NCBI GenBank assembly: GCA_029257405.1
Contig: JARIBO010000008.1
Location: forward strand, 37,266-101,265
DNA from: Caryophanales bacterium
GTDB lineage: Bacteria > Bacillota > Bacilli > Bacillales > Amphibacillaceae
DNA length: 64,000 nt
Direction: 5' to 3'
Positions 28,259 through 36,632 of this stretch are shown here, piece after piece (the stretch's first letter is position 1; every line of letters starts with the position of its first letter). Under the pieces are notes generated by a model. It did no database searches. It saw only the letters and a program-made list of their open reading frames with translations, and had not been told where the DNA came from. A program made the translations under genes and the position numbers.

Positions 28259-29056
28259 TTAATAATTTTTATCTGGAGTATTTGGTTGAAAATCTATCGA
28301 CCTTAAATAATCACATATAATTGAAATAAACTTTTTATTTGGTGGACGTTTAATTAACTTATTCGTATACCCATAATTTTTAATCGCACTTTTTATAATT
28401 GCTTTATTTCCCCATGCTAATTCAATCGCATGTCGCATTGATCTTTCCACGTTTGCAGCTTCTGTTTGATAAATTTCAGCAACTACTGGGTATAATTCTT
28501 TAGTAACTGCATTTAATAATTCAGCCTCGTTATAAACTTTTAATATAGCCGTTTTCAAATAATCAAATCCACTAAGACTTGGTTTTATACCTAAATCAAT
28601 TAATAATTTAGAAATAACTCCATACATTTTATCATAAATCACATCCTGCTTAGTTAATTCTGATTTTTCTGATAATTTATCTCGATGTAAATTAATAGAA
28701 GTTGAGATTAACTTATCTATATCAAATGGTTTATTAATAATATATTTAACATCATAATCAATTATCCTTTTTATTGTTTTATCATTTGTTAACGCTGTCA
28801 TTATTATAATAGTTAAATCTTTTAAATTAGAATTTTCTTTAATAAAATCTAAGACTTCAAAACCTGCAACTTTTGGTAATAAGATATCCATAATTAGTAT
28901 ATCAGGTTTTGATTCTTTTAAACCTTCTATACACAAGTAGCCATCACTAGAAACATGAGTGATTTCAATATTATCATGCTTCTTTAAGCTTTCTAGCAAT
29001 AGCTGTTGCAATTTATTACTATTATCAGCTATTGCTATTTTTAAATTATTATTCAT
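28259..29056 (-). CDS. spo0A: Spo0A-type response regulator
   Basis: The 265 residues are full length for Spo0A. Residues 1-125 are a receiver domain: phosphoacceptor Asp in ILIMDILLP (about 55), Thr in IIMTA, Lys in YIINKPFD. The acidic pair is IADNS rather than VADDN, so one acid is replaced by Asn. Residues about 145-262 are the Spo0A-specific DNA-binding domain, with IKPSLSGFDYLKTAIL, ELYPVVAEIYQTEAANVERSMRHAIELAWGN and FISIICDYLR closely following the Bacillus protein. It lies 30 bases after recN, the Bacillus position, but spoIVB is missing between them. Known Staphylococcaceae do not sporulate. Confidence 0.9.
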   Translation of the reverse strand: MNNNLKIAIADNSNKLQQLLLESLKKHDNIEITHVSSDGYLCIEGLKESKPDILIMDILLPKVAGFEVLDFIKENSNLKDLTIIIMTALTNDKTIKRIIDYDVKYIINKPFDIDKLISTSINLHRDKLSEKSELTKQDVIYDKMYGVISKLLIDLGIKPSLSGFDYLKTAILKVYNEAELLNAVTKELYPVVAEIYQTEAANVERSMRHAIELAWGNKAIIKSAIKNYGYTNKLIKRPPNKKFISIICDYLRSIDFQPNTPDKNY

Positions 29057-29086
29057 AACTTAAAATTTCTCCTCTCAATTTTCGTT

Positions 29087-30784
29087 TTATTTTTTCTTAT
29101 ATTTATTAGATAAATCAATTAAAGTTTTAGAATGCTCCATAACGGAGTCTGTCATTTTTGCTCCAGTCATCATTTTACTTAGCTCTATAACTTTATTATC
29201 AAGAGAGAGTTGGCTTACATTTGTTGTTGTTCTATTCTTTTTTTCTTCTTTTTTAATTAATAAATAATTATCAGACATAGCTGCTACTTGAGGTAAATGA
29301 GTAATACATAAGGTCTGGCTATTCATTGATACATCATACATTTTTTCAGCAATTGCTTGAGCTACTCTTCCACTCACACCTGTATCAATTTCATCAAAAA
29401 TAACTGTTGATATATTTTGGTGCTTAACAAAAATCTTTTTTAATATCAGCATAATTCGAGATAACTCTCCACCAGAAGCTACTTTCTCGAGTTGTTTTAA
29501 TGGTTCACCTAAATTTGTTGATAATAAGAAGTTTATTTTATCCAATCCATTTTCACTTATATCTTCTGAAGGATCAGAGGATAAAACGTTAAACTCCACA
29601 TCAAATTTAGCATTTTCTAAATATAAATCCTTTAATTCTAATTGCACTGTTTTAATTAATGTTTTCGCTATTTCTTTTCTTGAGCTTCTTAATTTTTTTC
29701 CAACTTCAATTACTTTAGTTGTATATTTGGCTATTTCATTCTCTAATTGTTCATTATGTATTTCTTTGTTTTCTAAAACTTCAATTTTTTGTTTAACTTC
29801 CTCGTAATATTCAATTATTTCGTTTACAGTCGTACCATATTTCTTTTTTAATCTAGCAATTTCATTTAACCGACTTTCCACTTCGTTTAATCTTGCTTCA
29901 TTAAATTGAATTTGTTCTTTATAGTCTCTAATTTGAAAACTTATTTCTTCTAAATTAAAGTAAAGACTAGTTAATTCTTCTGTTTTCTCTTTAATAAATG
30001 GGTCAAAGTCAGCTCCTTGTTGTAAAGCTGTTTGAGCAATATTTACCCATTCCAATCCTTTTTGATCACCATGAAGAGAATAATACGTTTCTTCTAAAGC
30101 GAGAAAGATTTTTTCAAAGTTAGCTAACTGAGTTTTTTCATCTTCTAATATCACGTCTTCATTTGGTTGAAGATCAGCTTCTTTTAATTCATTTGCTTGG
30201 AATAAATAAAGATCTAAACGTTGCGCTGCTTCTTGTTCATTTATAGCTAATTTATTATATTCTTGCTTATAATGCATAAGTTGTTTATATAAATCATGAT
30301 ATTGAGCTTTAATACTAGTAATTTCTTTTGAATTATATGCATCTAATAAATTGATATGAGCCTGTGAACTCATCAATTGATATGTGTCGTGTTGACTATG
30401 AATATCAACTAAATTATTTCCAAATTCTCTTAAAATCGTTAAGGTAACCAATTTTCCATTAATTCGACAGATTGATTTTCCTTTATCAGTAACAATTCGC
30501 TCTAAAACAACCATATTATCTGTTAAATCGATTCCATATTTATCTGCTAACAAAAAAAGATTAGACATATCATCAATAACAAATAAACCATTTAATTCTA
30601 GTTTACTCGCTCCATGTCTAATGTAATCGACTGACCCGCGACCACCTGATAAAAGATGAACTGCATCAATAATAATTGACTTACCAGCACCGGTTTCACC
30701 TGTTAAAACAGTTAATCCATTTTGAAAATTGACTGACAAATCTTCTATAATTGCAAAGTTTTTAATTGATAATTCGGTTAACAT
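29087..30784 (-). CDS. recN: DNA repair protein RecN
   Basis: SMC-like ATPase that gathers at double-strand breaks and promotes recombinational repair. The 565 residues have Walker A TVLTGETGAGKSIIIDAV (about 28-45), the conserved GGRGSVDYIRHGA and DIHSQHDTYQLM stretches, a long coiled-coil middle (about 150-370), the signature KVASGGELSRIMLILK and Walker B TVIFDEIDTGVSGRVAQAI. It is complete and ordinary. The order argR-recN-spo0A is that of Bacillus. Confidence 0.95.
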   Translation of the reverse strand: MLTELSIKNFAIIEDLSVNFQNGLTVLTGETGAGKSIIIDAVHLLSGGRGSVDYIRHGASKLELNGLFVIDDMSNLFLLADKYGIDLTDNMVVLERIVTDKGKSICRINGKLVTLTILREFGNNLVDIHSQHDTYQLMSSQAHINLLDAYNSKEITSIKAQYHDLYKQLMHYKQEYNKLAINEQEAAQRLDLYLFQANELKEADLQPNEDVILEDEKTQLANFEKIFLALEETYYSLHGDQKGLEWVNIAQTALQQGADFDPFIKEKTEELTSLYFNLEEISFQIRDYKEQIQFNEARLNEVESRLNEIARLKKKYGTTVNEIIEYYEEVKQKIEVLENKEIHNEQLENEIAKYTTKVIEVGKKLRSSRKEIAKTLIKTVQLELKDLYLENAKFDVEFNVLSSDPSEDISENGLDKINFLLSTNLGEPLKQLEKVASGGELSRIMLILKKIFVKHQNISTVIFDEIDTGVSGRVAQAIAEKMYDVSMNSQTLCITHLPQVAAMSDNYLLIKKEEKKNRTTTNVSQLSLDNKVIELSKMMTGAKMTDSVMEHSKTLIDLSNKYKKK

Positions 30785-30804
30785 AGTTCAACACCTCATA
30801 ATAA

Positions 30805-31254
30805 TTATAGCATACTAATAAAACGTTCTTTAATTTCTACAGCATCGTCTTCAGTTCGACAAATTAGTAAACATGTGTCGTCTCCACAAATTGTTCCCAT
30901 AATTTCATTCCACTCTAAGTTATCTATTAGTGCTCCTACAGCATGAGCGTTTCCAGGTAATGTTTTTAAAACAATAAATAAAGAGGTATGATCAATTTTT
31001 ACAAATGCATCCATAATTAAGCGTTTTAATTTCTCATGTGGATTAAACTTTTGATCGGCTGGTAGGCTATACTTATAATTTCCAGTATTAGAAGGAACTT
31101 TAACTAGGTGCAATTCTTTAATATCACGTGAAACAGTTGCTTGTGTTACGTCAAAATCAGATCTTTTTAATTGATCGACTAACTCATCTTGAGTGTCAAT
31201 TTCTTTTTCAGTAATTAATTCTCTGATTTTAATATGTCGTTGTAATTTACTCAC
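30805..31254 (-). CDS. argR: arginine repressor ArgR/AhrC
   Basis: A 149-residue hexameric arginine-dependent regulator. The N-terminal winged helix is [26 protein letters not shown] with [16 protein letters not shown]. The C-terminal oligomerisation and arginine-binding domain includes [35 protein letters not shown], with the GDDT arginine-binding motif. It represses arginine biosynthesis and activates catabolism in Bacillus. It sits between the TlyA-like gene and recN. Confidence 0.94.
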   Translation of the reverse strand: MSKLQRHIKIRELITEKEIDTQDELVDQLKRSDFDVTQATVSRDIKELHLVKVPSNTGNYKYSLPADQKFNPHEKLKRLIMDAFVKIDHTSLFIVLKTLPGNAHAVGALIDNLEWNEIMGTICGDDTCLLICRTEDDAVEIKERFISML

Positions 31255-31267
31255 ATATAAAACTCCT

Positions 31268-32077
31268 TTAATTTTTCTTCGTTAAATTAGCATGTGCATT
31301 TGCAACAATCTCTTGAACATTTAATTCATTTTTTTGCGAATCTTTGCCTAAAGATAAATGCGCTAAAAATTCAATGTTTCCTGCACCGCCAGTGATTGGA
31401 GAATACGTAATTTCATGGATAGTATAACCATTTTCTAAAATAAAGTTAGTAACTCGAGTCAATACTTTTTCATGTATTTTCTTATCTCTAATAATACCTT
31501 TTTTTCCTACTTCTTCTTTTCGCGCTTCAAACTGAGGTTTTATTAATGTTACAATATCACTGCCAGATTTTAATATTTCTTTTAGTACTGGTAAAATAAG
31601 TGATAATGATATAAAAGATACATCAATCATAGCAAACTCAGGTAACCCTTTAGAAAACACTTCAGGTTTTACATACCTAAAATTAGTTTTTTCCATAACT
31701 ATTACGCGTTCATCACTACGAATTTTCCAATCTAATTGATTATAACCCACATCAATTGCATAAATTAACTGAGCTCCATTTTGTAAGGCACAATCTGAAA
31801 AACCTCCTGTAGACGCACCTATATCTACCAAGACTTTATCTAATACTGAAATATCAAACTCTTTTAATGCTTTTTCTAATTTTAAACCTCCTCTACTTAC
31901 ATAAGGTAATTTTCCCTTTACATATAATGGTATATCATAATCATATTTAGTTCCAGCTTTATCCAATTGTATATTATCAGAATATACTTGACCTGCCATA
32001 ATTAATCTTTTTGCTTTTTCTCTCGTATCAATTAATTTTCTTTCAACTAATAAAACATCTAATCTCTCTTTAGCCAT
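31268..32077 (-). CDS. TlyA/YqxC-family RNA methyltransferase
   Basis: A 269-residue protein with an N-terminal S4 RNA-binding domain ([32 protein letters not shown], about 3-34), then an FtsJ-like methyltransferase domain with the SAM motif [19 protein letters not shown] (about 85) and [13 protein letters not shown]. TlyA-type enzymes 2'-O-methylate rRNA in mycobacteria; Firmicute YqxC has not been clearly assigned. In Bacillus yqxC lies between dxs and ahrC. Here dxs is missing and oapA comes directly upstream. Confidence 0.9.
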   Translation of the reverse strand: MAKERLDVLLVERKLIDTREKAKRLIMAGQVYSDNIQLDKAGTKYDYDIPLYVKGKLPYVSRGGLKLEKALKEFDISVLDKVLVDIGASTGGFSDCALQNGAQLIYAIDVGYNQLDWKIRSDERVIVMEKTNFRYVKPEVFSKGLPEFAMIDVSFISLSLILPVLKEILKSGSDIVTLIKPQFEARKEEVGKKGIIRDKKIHEKVLTRVTNFILENGYTIHEITYSPITGGAGNIEFLAHLSLGKDSQKNELNVQEIVANAHANLTKKN

Positions 32078-32093
32078 ATAATCTATCCTTATC

Positions 32094-32660
32094 TTAAAAT
32101 ACTTTTATTTTTAATTTAGATTCTAAAATATAAATGAACTTCCCAGCAATAAGAATAATCTGGGTCGAAGCATTTATAGCTAAATATTTTCCTATTGCTT
32201 TTCCACCAACTGTTAAAGCTGCTATTACACTTGTTAAAAATACAGATAGTATAATCGGAAAAATCGAATCTTCTTTTAACTCAGTTATATTTGTTATTTC
32301 TATTATTACTATCGTCAGTGCACTACCACTAACAATACCTGAGATATCACCTATAACATCATTACAAAAACTTGCAAACTTATCTGCATTTTTTGTAATT
32401 AAAACAGCTTCTTTTGCACCTTTTACTTTTTCTGCAGCCATCGCATTAAATGGTACTTCATCTGCTGCAGTTGAAGCGATTCCTAACATATCAAATAAAA
32501 TACCGACAATGACAATAATCAAAACAATTAATAATCCTAATATCCAAGATACTTTACTGAGTATTGATGATGAGACAATTGAAAAAATAGCCGCTAACAC
32601 AAATGTGATAACCGCTATGTATATTGAAAATTTAATTGAGCCTTTAAGTTTAGTATTCAT
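32094..32660 (-). CDS. oapA: OapA-like OLE RNA-associated membrane protein
   Basis: A 188-residue protein with at least four hydrophobic segments (IYIAVITFVLAAIFSIVSS; WILGLLIVLIIVIVGILF; a C-terminal pair after about 115). A conserved-looking cytoplasmic stretch between them reads DMLGIASTAADEVPFNAMAAEKVKGAKEA. Size, topology and position match OapA, the membrane protein that anchors OLE RNA. It starts about 32 bases downstream of the predicted OLE 3' end. The ORF on the opposite strand is a shadow. The assignment rests on context plus topology rather than an alignment. Confidence 0.82.
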   Translation of the reverse strand: MNTKLKGSIKFSIYIAVITFVLAAIFSIVSSSILSKVSWILGLLIVLIIVIVGILFDMLGIASTAADEVPFNAMAAEKVKGAKEAVLITKNADKFASFCNDVIGDISGIVSGSALTIVIIEITNITELKEDSIFPIILSVFLTSVIAALTVGGKAIGKYLAINASTQIILIAGKFIYILESKLKIKVF

Positions 32661-32691
32661 TATAAAACTCCAATTTTTTATCTTATTAAAA

Positions 32692-33285
32692 GCAATGAAA
32701 TGGTCATCCCAGAAGTTAAGACTACGGCTTAGGTCCAGCAGGTTTTCCCAGATAAGTACCTCATGTCGCCATCGAGGCAGTTCCCTTTTAAACTTATCTT
32801 AACGATGTCGCCATCAATTAGACTGGATTACCACTTAGTCCGTACTAGAATCCCTCTGCGATGTCATAAAATGAACAGTCTAGGAGATTTCCTCAGCAAA
32901 CTTTAGCTACTCCCTAGCCACTTTTGCAACACTAATTTCATAAAGATCAATCCCTCTTTAGTGGCCACTAAAAAAGAATCAATAAACTCTAATCCCTTTA
33001 GTGTCACTCAAGGCAGGCTACGCTGTGAATGAATTAATGTCATTCTACAGGTTCATACCCCATTCCATAGATATTTTTAATCTACGAGAGATGGGCCTCC
33101 GCGATCACTGGGTCAAACGCCCACATGCCATTGTGGATCGCCCAATAATCTTAACTCCCAGCATAAGCCCAAGGCTGGGCGCCTCAGGCAAACACAAGGA
33201 ACTTCATCGATATGCCCTTTGGCAGATTTTTAGGCCTGCCTTCAGAAGTAAAGGTTTGACTAGAATACTGCACCATTTCATTATT
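32692..33285 (-). ncRNA. ole: OLE RNA (ornate large extremophilic RNA)
   Basis: About 590 bases without a plausible gene, less AT-rich than their surroundings, lie between ispA and the oapA-like gene: the conserved position and size of OLE RNA. The ends close on each other: aatgaaatggt at the 5' end pairs perfectly with accatttcatt at the 3' end (33272-33282 and 32694-32704). Inside are further hairpins, such as gcccagccttgggc, the palindrome tttagtggccactaaa (32957-32972), and an 11-base direct repeat gatggcgacat. A sigma-A promoter sits at the right distance upstream. In Bacillus relatives, OLE forms a membrane RNP with OapA linked to stress adaptation. Confidence 0.87.
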
Positions 33286-33291
33286 ATCTTT

Positions 33292-33320
33292 ATTATACCA
33301 TATATTTTAAAAAATAAGAA
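33292..33320 (-). promoter_or_regulatory. candidate promoter for OLE RNA
   Basis: Minus-strand TATAAT (33297-33292) lies 17 bases from a weak -35 TTCTTA (33320-33315). Predicted initiation near 33285 coincides with the base-paired 5' end of OLE. It lies just past, or within the end of, ispA. Confidence 0.6.
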
Positions 33321-33325
33321 TATAA

Positions 33326-34207
33326 TTAATGATCTCGATTTCCAAAATACGCCATTAATTTAATTAACATATCTTTTTTAGCAGTTGTTTTATCAAGTTC
33401 TGCTTTTGCTTTTTCAATATAAATTTCTTTTTGTTTTATTGCTCCCTTTAAACCGAGCAAATTAGGAAACGTGCTTTTTTGATTTGATTCATCACTTCCA
33501 ACAGGTTTTCCAAGTTTAGATTCATCTCCTGTTACGTCTAAAATATCATCTTGAATTTGGAATATTAAACCTAAATAATAAGCAAAGTTTTTTAAATGAT
33601 CCATCTCTTCTTTTGGTGCGTTCGCTAAGTATGCACCTGTCATAATTGCAAACTTAATCAACTCACCTGTTTTATATTCATGGATTTGTTCTAACTTTTC
33701 TAAACTAACTTTTTCTTTTTCAGCTTGCATATCGTATATTTGTCCGCCGACCATACCTGTAGGACCACTACATTTTGCAAGTAATTTAACTATACTTACT
33801 TTTTCTTCGTCTGATAGTAAATCGTCATCAGTAATGATTTCAAAACTATAAGTAAGTAATGCATCTCCTGCTAAAATTGCAGTTGCTTCGTCGAATTTTT
33901 TATGGTTAGTTTCTTTACCACGTCTAAAATCATCATCGTCCATAGCAGGTAAATCATCATGAATAAGTGAGTATGTATGAATCATTTCAAGTGCAGAAAT
34001 AGATGACATTACTTTTTGATTGTGTGCTTTGTATGCTTCAAAGCTTAACATAAGTAATACTGGTCTTAACCTTTTACCACCTGCCATGAGTGAATAGAGC
34101 ATCGAATCTTTTAATTCTTTTGGAGCATTTAATTTTTCTATGTTTATTTGCAGTTCTTTTTCGACTATTAATTTTTTTTCAATTAGATACTGGTCTAAAT
34201 TTTTCAC
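33326..34207 (-). CDS. ispA: farnesyl diphosphate synthase
   Basis: Short-chain prenyl transferase (about 293 residues) making C15 farnesyl diphosphate. Both aspartate-rich motifs are clear: SLIHDDLPAMDDDDFRRGKETNHK (first) and FQIQDDILDVTGDESKLGKPVGSD (second); also GGKRLRPVL and KTGELIKFA. It is preceded six bases upstream by xseB and followed by OLE RNA. The plastidic-type first enzyme gene dxs is not in the cluster, which agrees with the mevalonate pathway used by staphylococci. Confidence 0.95.
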   Translation of the reverse strand: MKNLDQYLIEKKLIVEKELQINIEKLNAPKELKDSMLYSLMAGGKRLRPVLLMLSFEAYKAHNQKVMSSISALEMIHTYSLIHDDLPAMDDDDFRRGKETNHKKFDEATAILAGDALLTYSFEIITDDDLLSDEEKVSIVKLLAKCSGPTGMVGGQIYDMQAEKEKVSLEKLEQIHEYKTGELIKFAIMTGAYLANAPKEEMDHLKNFAYYLGLIFQIQDDILDVTGDESKLGKPVGSDESNQKSTFPNLLGLKGAIKQKEIYIEKAKAELDKTTAKKDMLIKLMAYFGNRDH

Positions 34208-34213
34208 CTTTTA

Positions 34214-34441
34214 CTATTCCTCCTGCAAATCAAATAATGTGGGTTGATTATTTTCATCTAATATTTCAGTCATTTTCTTTTCGGCGTTTGATAAAACTTT
34301 ATCACATATTTTTGATAATTCCATACCTTTTTCATAATACTTAATTGCTTTTTCAATAGGTACATCTGGTTCTTCAAGTTTTTTTACAATACTATCTAAT
34401 TGTTCTAAAGCTTCTTCAAAAGATAATTCTTTATTTTCCAA
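34214..34441 (-). CDS. xseB: exodeoxyribonuclease VII small subunit
   Basis: A 75-residue helical hairpin protein: ENKELSFEEALEQLDSIVKKLEEPDVPIEKAIKYYEKGMEL matches the XseB family. The track gives an upstream ATG, but the TTG at 34441 follows agagggg at proper spacing and yields the usual N-terminus, so it is chosen. It overlaps the xseA end by 11 bases, so translation is coupled. The product forms a complex with XseA that degrades single-stranded DNA. Confidence 0.92.
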   Translation of the reverse strand: MENKELSFEEALEQLDSIVKKLEEPDVPIEKAIKYYEKGMELSKICDKVLSNAEKKMTEILDENNQPTLFDLQEE

Positions 34442-35786
34442 TTTTTTTGCCCCTCTTTTGAGTAATTTCACATGATAAGATACCGTCTTTTAATTGAATG
34501 TCTATTTCATCGTTTACTTCAACTTCTTCAACTGATTTAATGAGGCTTTTATCCTCTGATTTATAAGCTAAAGAGAAACCTCTACTCATCGTAGTTAATG
34601 GATTTAATAAAATTAATTTATCAACTGCCGACGTAAAGTTATTTTCATGGTAAGTATAAATACGCTCTAAATTTCGTTTGCTGGATTCGTTTAATCTATT
34701 TAAATTTTCTTTTGCTTCAATTAATTTCTTTTCAGGATGTAAAAACTTTAAATTTTGTTTTACTATTGAAAACTCATTTTGTTTATTTTTTATAAGTGTT
34801 TTAAATGTGTTTTTAAAGTTATCAGTTGTTTGATCTAATTGTTGTTCTTTATTTAAAAATAATTGCTTTGGGTTTCTAAATATATACGATTGTTTTAAAT
34901 CATCTAATTTATTTATATTTATATTTAATAATTGAGAAACTGACCTTAACAATCTCTCTTTATATTGATTATTATTCGAAATAAGCTCGATTAATGAAGG
35001 TACTGCTAATTCAGCTGCTCCTGTTGGTGTTGGCGCTCTTAAATCTGATATATAATCACTAATTGTAATATCAGTCTCATGGCCAATTCCTGAAATAATA
35101 GGGATTTTTGATTTATAGATTGCTTCAGCAACAGCAATATCATTAAATGCCCATAAATCTTCTATTGATCCACCACCACGTCCTAATATAACAGAGTCGA
35201 ATTCCCCTAATTTGTTCGCTCGATTTATTGATTCAACAATCGAATCAATTGCTAAATCACCCTGGACTAGTGTAGGAATAATCGTCGTTTTGACAATCGG
35301 ATAACGTCTTTTAATCGTAATTAAAATATCTCTTACTGCTGCCCCTGTAGGTGATGTGATTATAGCTATATGACTTGGATATTTAGGTATTGGTTTTTTG
35401 TTTTCTTCATTAAAATAACCTGCTTTATTTAATTTTTCTTTTAATTGTTCAAAAGCTAAATAGAGAGCCCCAACACCATCGGGCTCCATACTTCTAATAT
35501 ATAATTGATATTGTCCGTGTGCTTCATATACACCTATATTACCTGTGATTAAGACTTCCATACCATTCTCAGGAGTGAATTTTAAATTACGATTATTACC
35601 AGCAAACATAACAGCTTTAATTTGAGATTGATTATCTTTTATCGTTAAATACATATGCCCACGACTATGATGGTTAAAGTTAGATATCTCACCTTTAATA
35701 TATACAGTCTGTAAATGTGGATCAATTTCAATTTTACGTTTAATATACTTTGTTAAGGCAGAAACGGATAAATATTTATTTTCCAA
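34431..35786 (-). CDS. xseA: exodeoxyribonuclease VII large subunit
   Basis: The 451 residues have an N-terminal OB-fold (LSVSALTKYIKRKIE, VYIKGEISNFNHHSRGHMYLTIKD), a catalytic core with ITSPTGAAVRDILITIKRRYP, ILGRGGGSIEDLWAFND and GIGHETDITISDYISDLRAPTPTGAAE, and a long helical C-terminal region. All are conserved XseA landmarks. It overlaps folD by 11 bases and xseB by 11 bases, showing tight coupling folD-xseA-xseB-ispA. Confidence 0.95.
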   Translation of the reverse strand: MENKYLSVSALTKYIKRKIEIDPHLQTVYIKGEISNFNHHSRGHMYLTIKDNQSQIKAVMFAGNNRNLKFTPENGMEVLITGNIGVYEAHGQYQLYIRSMEPDGVGALYLAFEQLKEKLNKAGYFNEENKKPIPKYPSHIAIITSPTGAAVRDILITIKRRYPIVKTTIIPTLVQGDLAIDSIVESINRANKLGEFDSVILGRGGGSIEDLWAFNDIAVAEAIYKSKIPIISGIGHETDITISDYISDLRAPTPTGAAELAVPSLIELISNNNQYKERLLRSVSQLLNININKLDDLKQSYIFRNPKQLFLNKEQQLDQTTDNFKNTFKTLIKNKQNEFSIVKQNLKFLHPEKKLIEAKENLNRLNESSKRNLERIYTYHENNFTSAVDKLILLNPLTTMSRGFSLAYKSEDKSLIKSVEEVEVNDEIDIQLKDGILSCEITQKRGKKIGK

Positions 35787-36627
35787 TTTGCTTCGCCGCT
35801 TTAATCGTGTTTTTTAGTAACATAGTTATTGTCATTGGACCTACACCTTTAGGTACAGGTGTAATATAAGAAGCTACTTCTTTTACTGATTCAAAGTCAA
35901 CATCTCCAGTTAGTTTACCTTCTTTTGTACGATTTACTCCAACATCAATAACAACAGCGTCTTTTTTAACATGTTCTGCTTTAATTACATGTTCTTTACC
36001 AATAGCAACGACTAAAATATCAGCGTCCAGTGTATGTTTACTTAAATCTTTTGTTTTTGAATGACAATAAGTTACTGTAGCACTTTCATTTAATAATAGT
36101 TGTCCGACAGGTTTTCCTACAATATTACTTCTACCTATAACAACCGCATGTTTTCCAGTAATCTCTATGTCTTTAGACTTTAACATCGTAATAATTCCAT
36201 AAGGTGTACATGATAAAAATGTATCATTACCTAAAATCATATTTCCTACGTTAACTGGGTGGAAACCATCAACATCTTTTTTAGGACTAATTGCTTCTAT
36301 AATTTTTTGTTCATTTATTTGTTTTGGTAAAGGTAATTGAACAAGAATTCCGTGAACATTTATATTATTATTTAATTCATTTACCTTCTCTAATAAATAT
36401 GTTTCAGAAGTATCTTCAGGTAAATTTATTATTTCTGAACTTATTCCTATTTCTGCGGATGCCTTTTTCTTACCTTTTACGTAAGAATGTGATGCTGGGT
36501 CATCACCTACAATTATAACAGTTAAATGTGGATTAATATTTTGTTCATTTAATACTTTAACTTCCTTTTTTAATTCTGTTCGAATATCTTTAGCTAGTTC
36601 TGTTCCGCTAATTACCTCTGCTGACAT
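35776..36627 (-). CDS. folD: methylenetetrahydrofolate dehydrogenase / cyclohydrolase
   Basis: Bifunctional FolD interconverts 5,10-methylene-, methenyl- and 10-formyl-THF. The 283 residues contain the catalytic lysine region SYVKGKKKASAEIGI, the motif GILVQLPLPKQI, VDGFHPVNVGNM, the nucleotide site VVIGRSNIVGKPVGQLL and the C-terminal TPVPKGVGPMTITMLLKNT. Complete. It lies five bases downstream of nusB. Confidence 0.96.
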   Translation of the reverse strand: MSAEVISGTELAKDIRTELKKEVKVLNEQNINPHLTVIIVGDDPASHSYVKGKKKASAEIGISSEIINLPEDTSETYLLEKVNELNNNINVHGILVQLPLPKQINEQKIIEAISPKKDVDGFHPVNVGNMILGNDTFLSCTPYGIITMLKSKDIEITGKHAVVIGRSNIVGKPVGQLLLNESATVTYCHSKTKDLSKHTLDADILVVAIGKEHVIKAEHVKKDAVVIDVGVNRTKEGKLTGDVDFESVKEVASYITPVPKGVGPMTITMLLKNTIKAAKQIGK

Positions 36628-36632
36628 GTGAA

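Noticed and set aside
32134-32802. 222-aa + strand ORF
   Set aside because: Antisense shadow of the oapA-like gene; the minus frame has a clear membrane protein and ribosome site.
33001-33363. 120-aa + strand ORF in the track
   Set aside because: It lies antisense to OLE RNA, with composition dictated by the structured RNA and no ribosome site.
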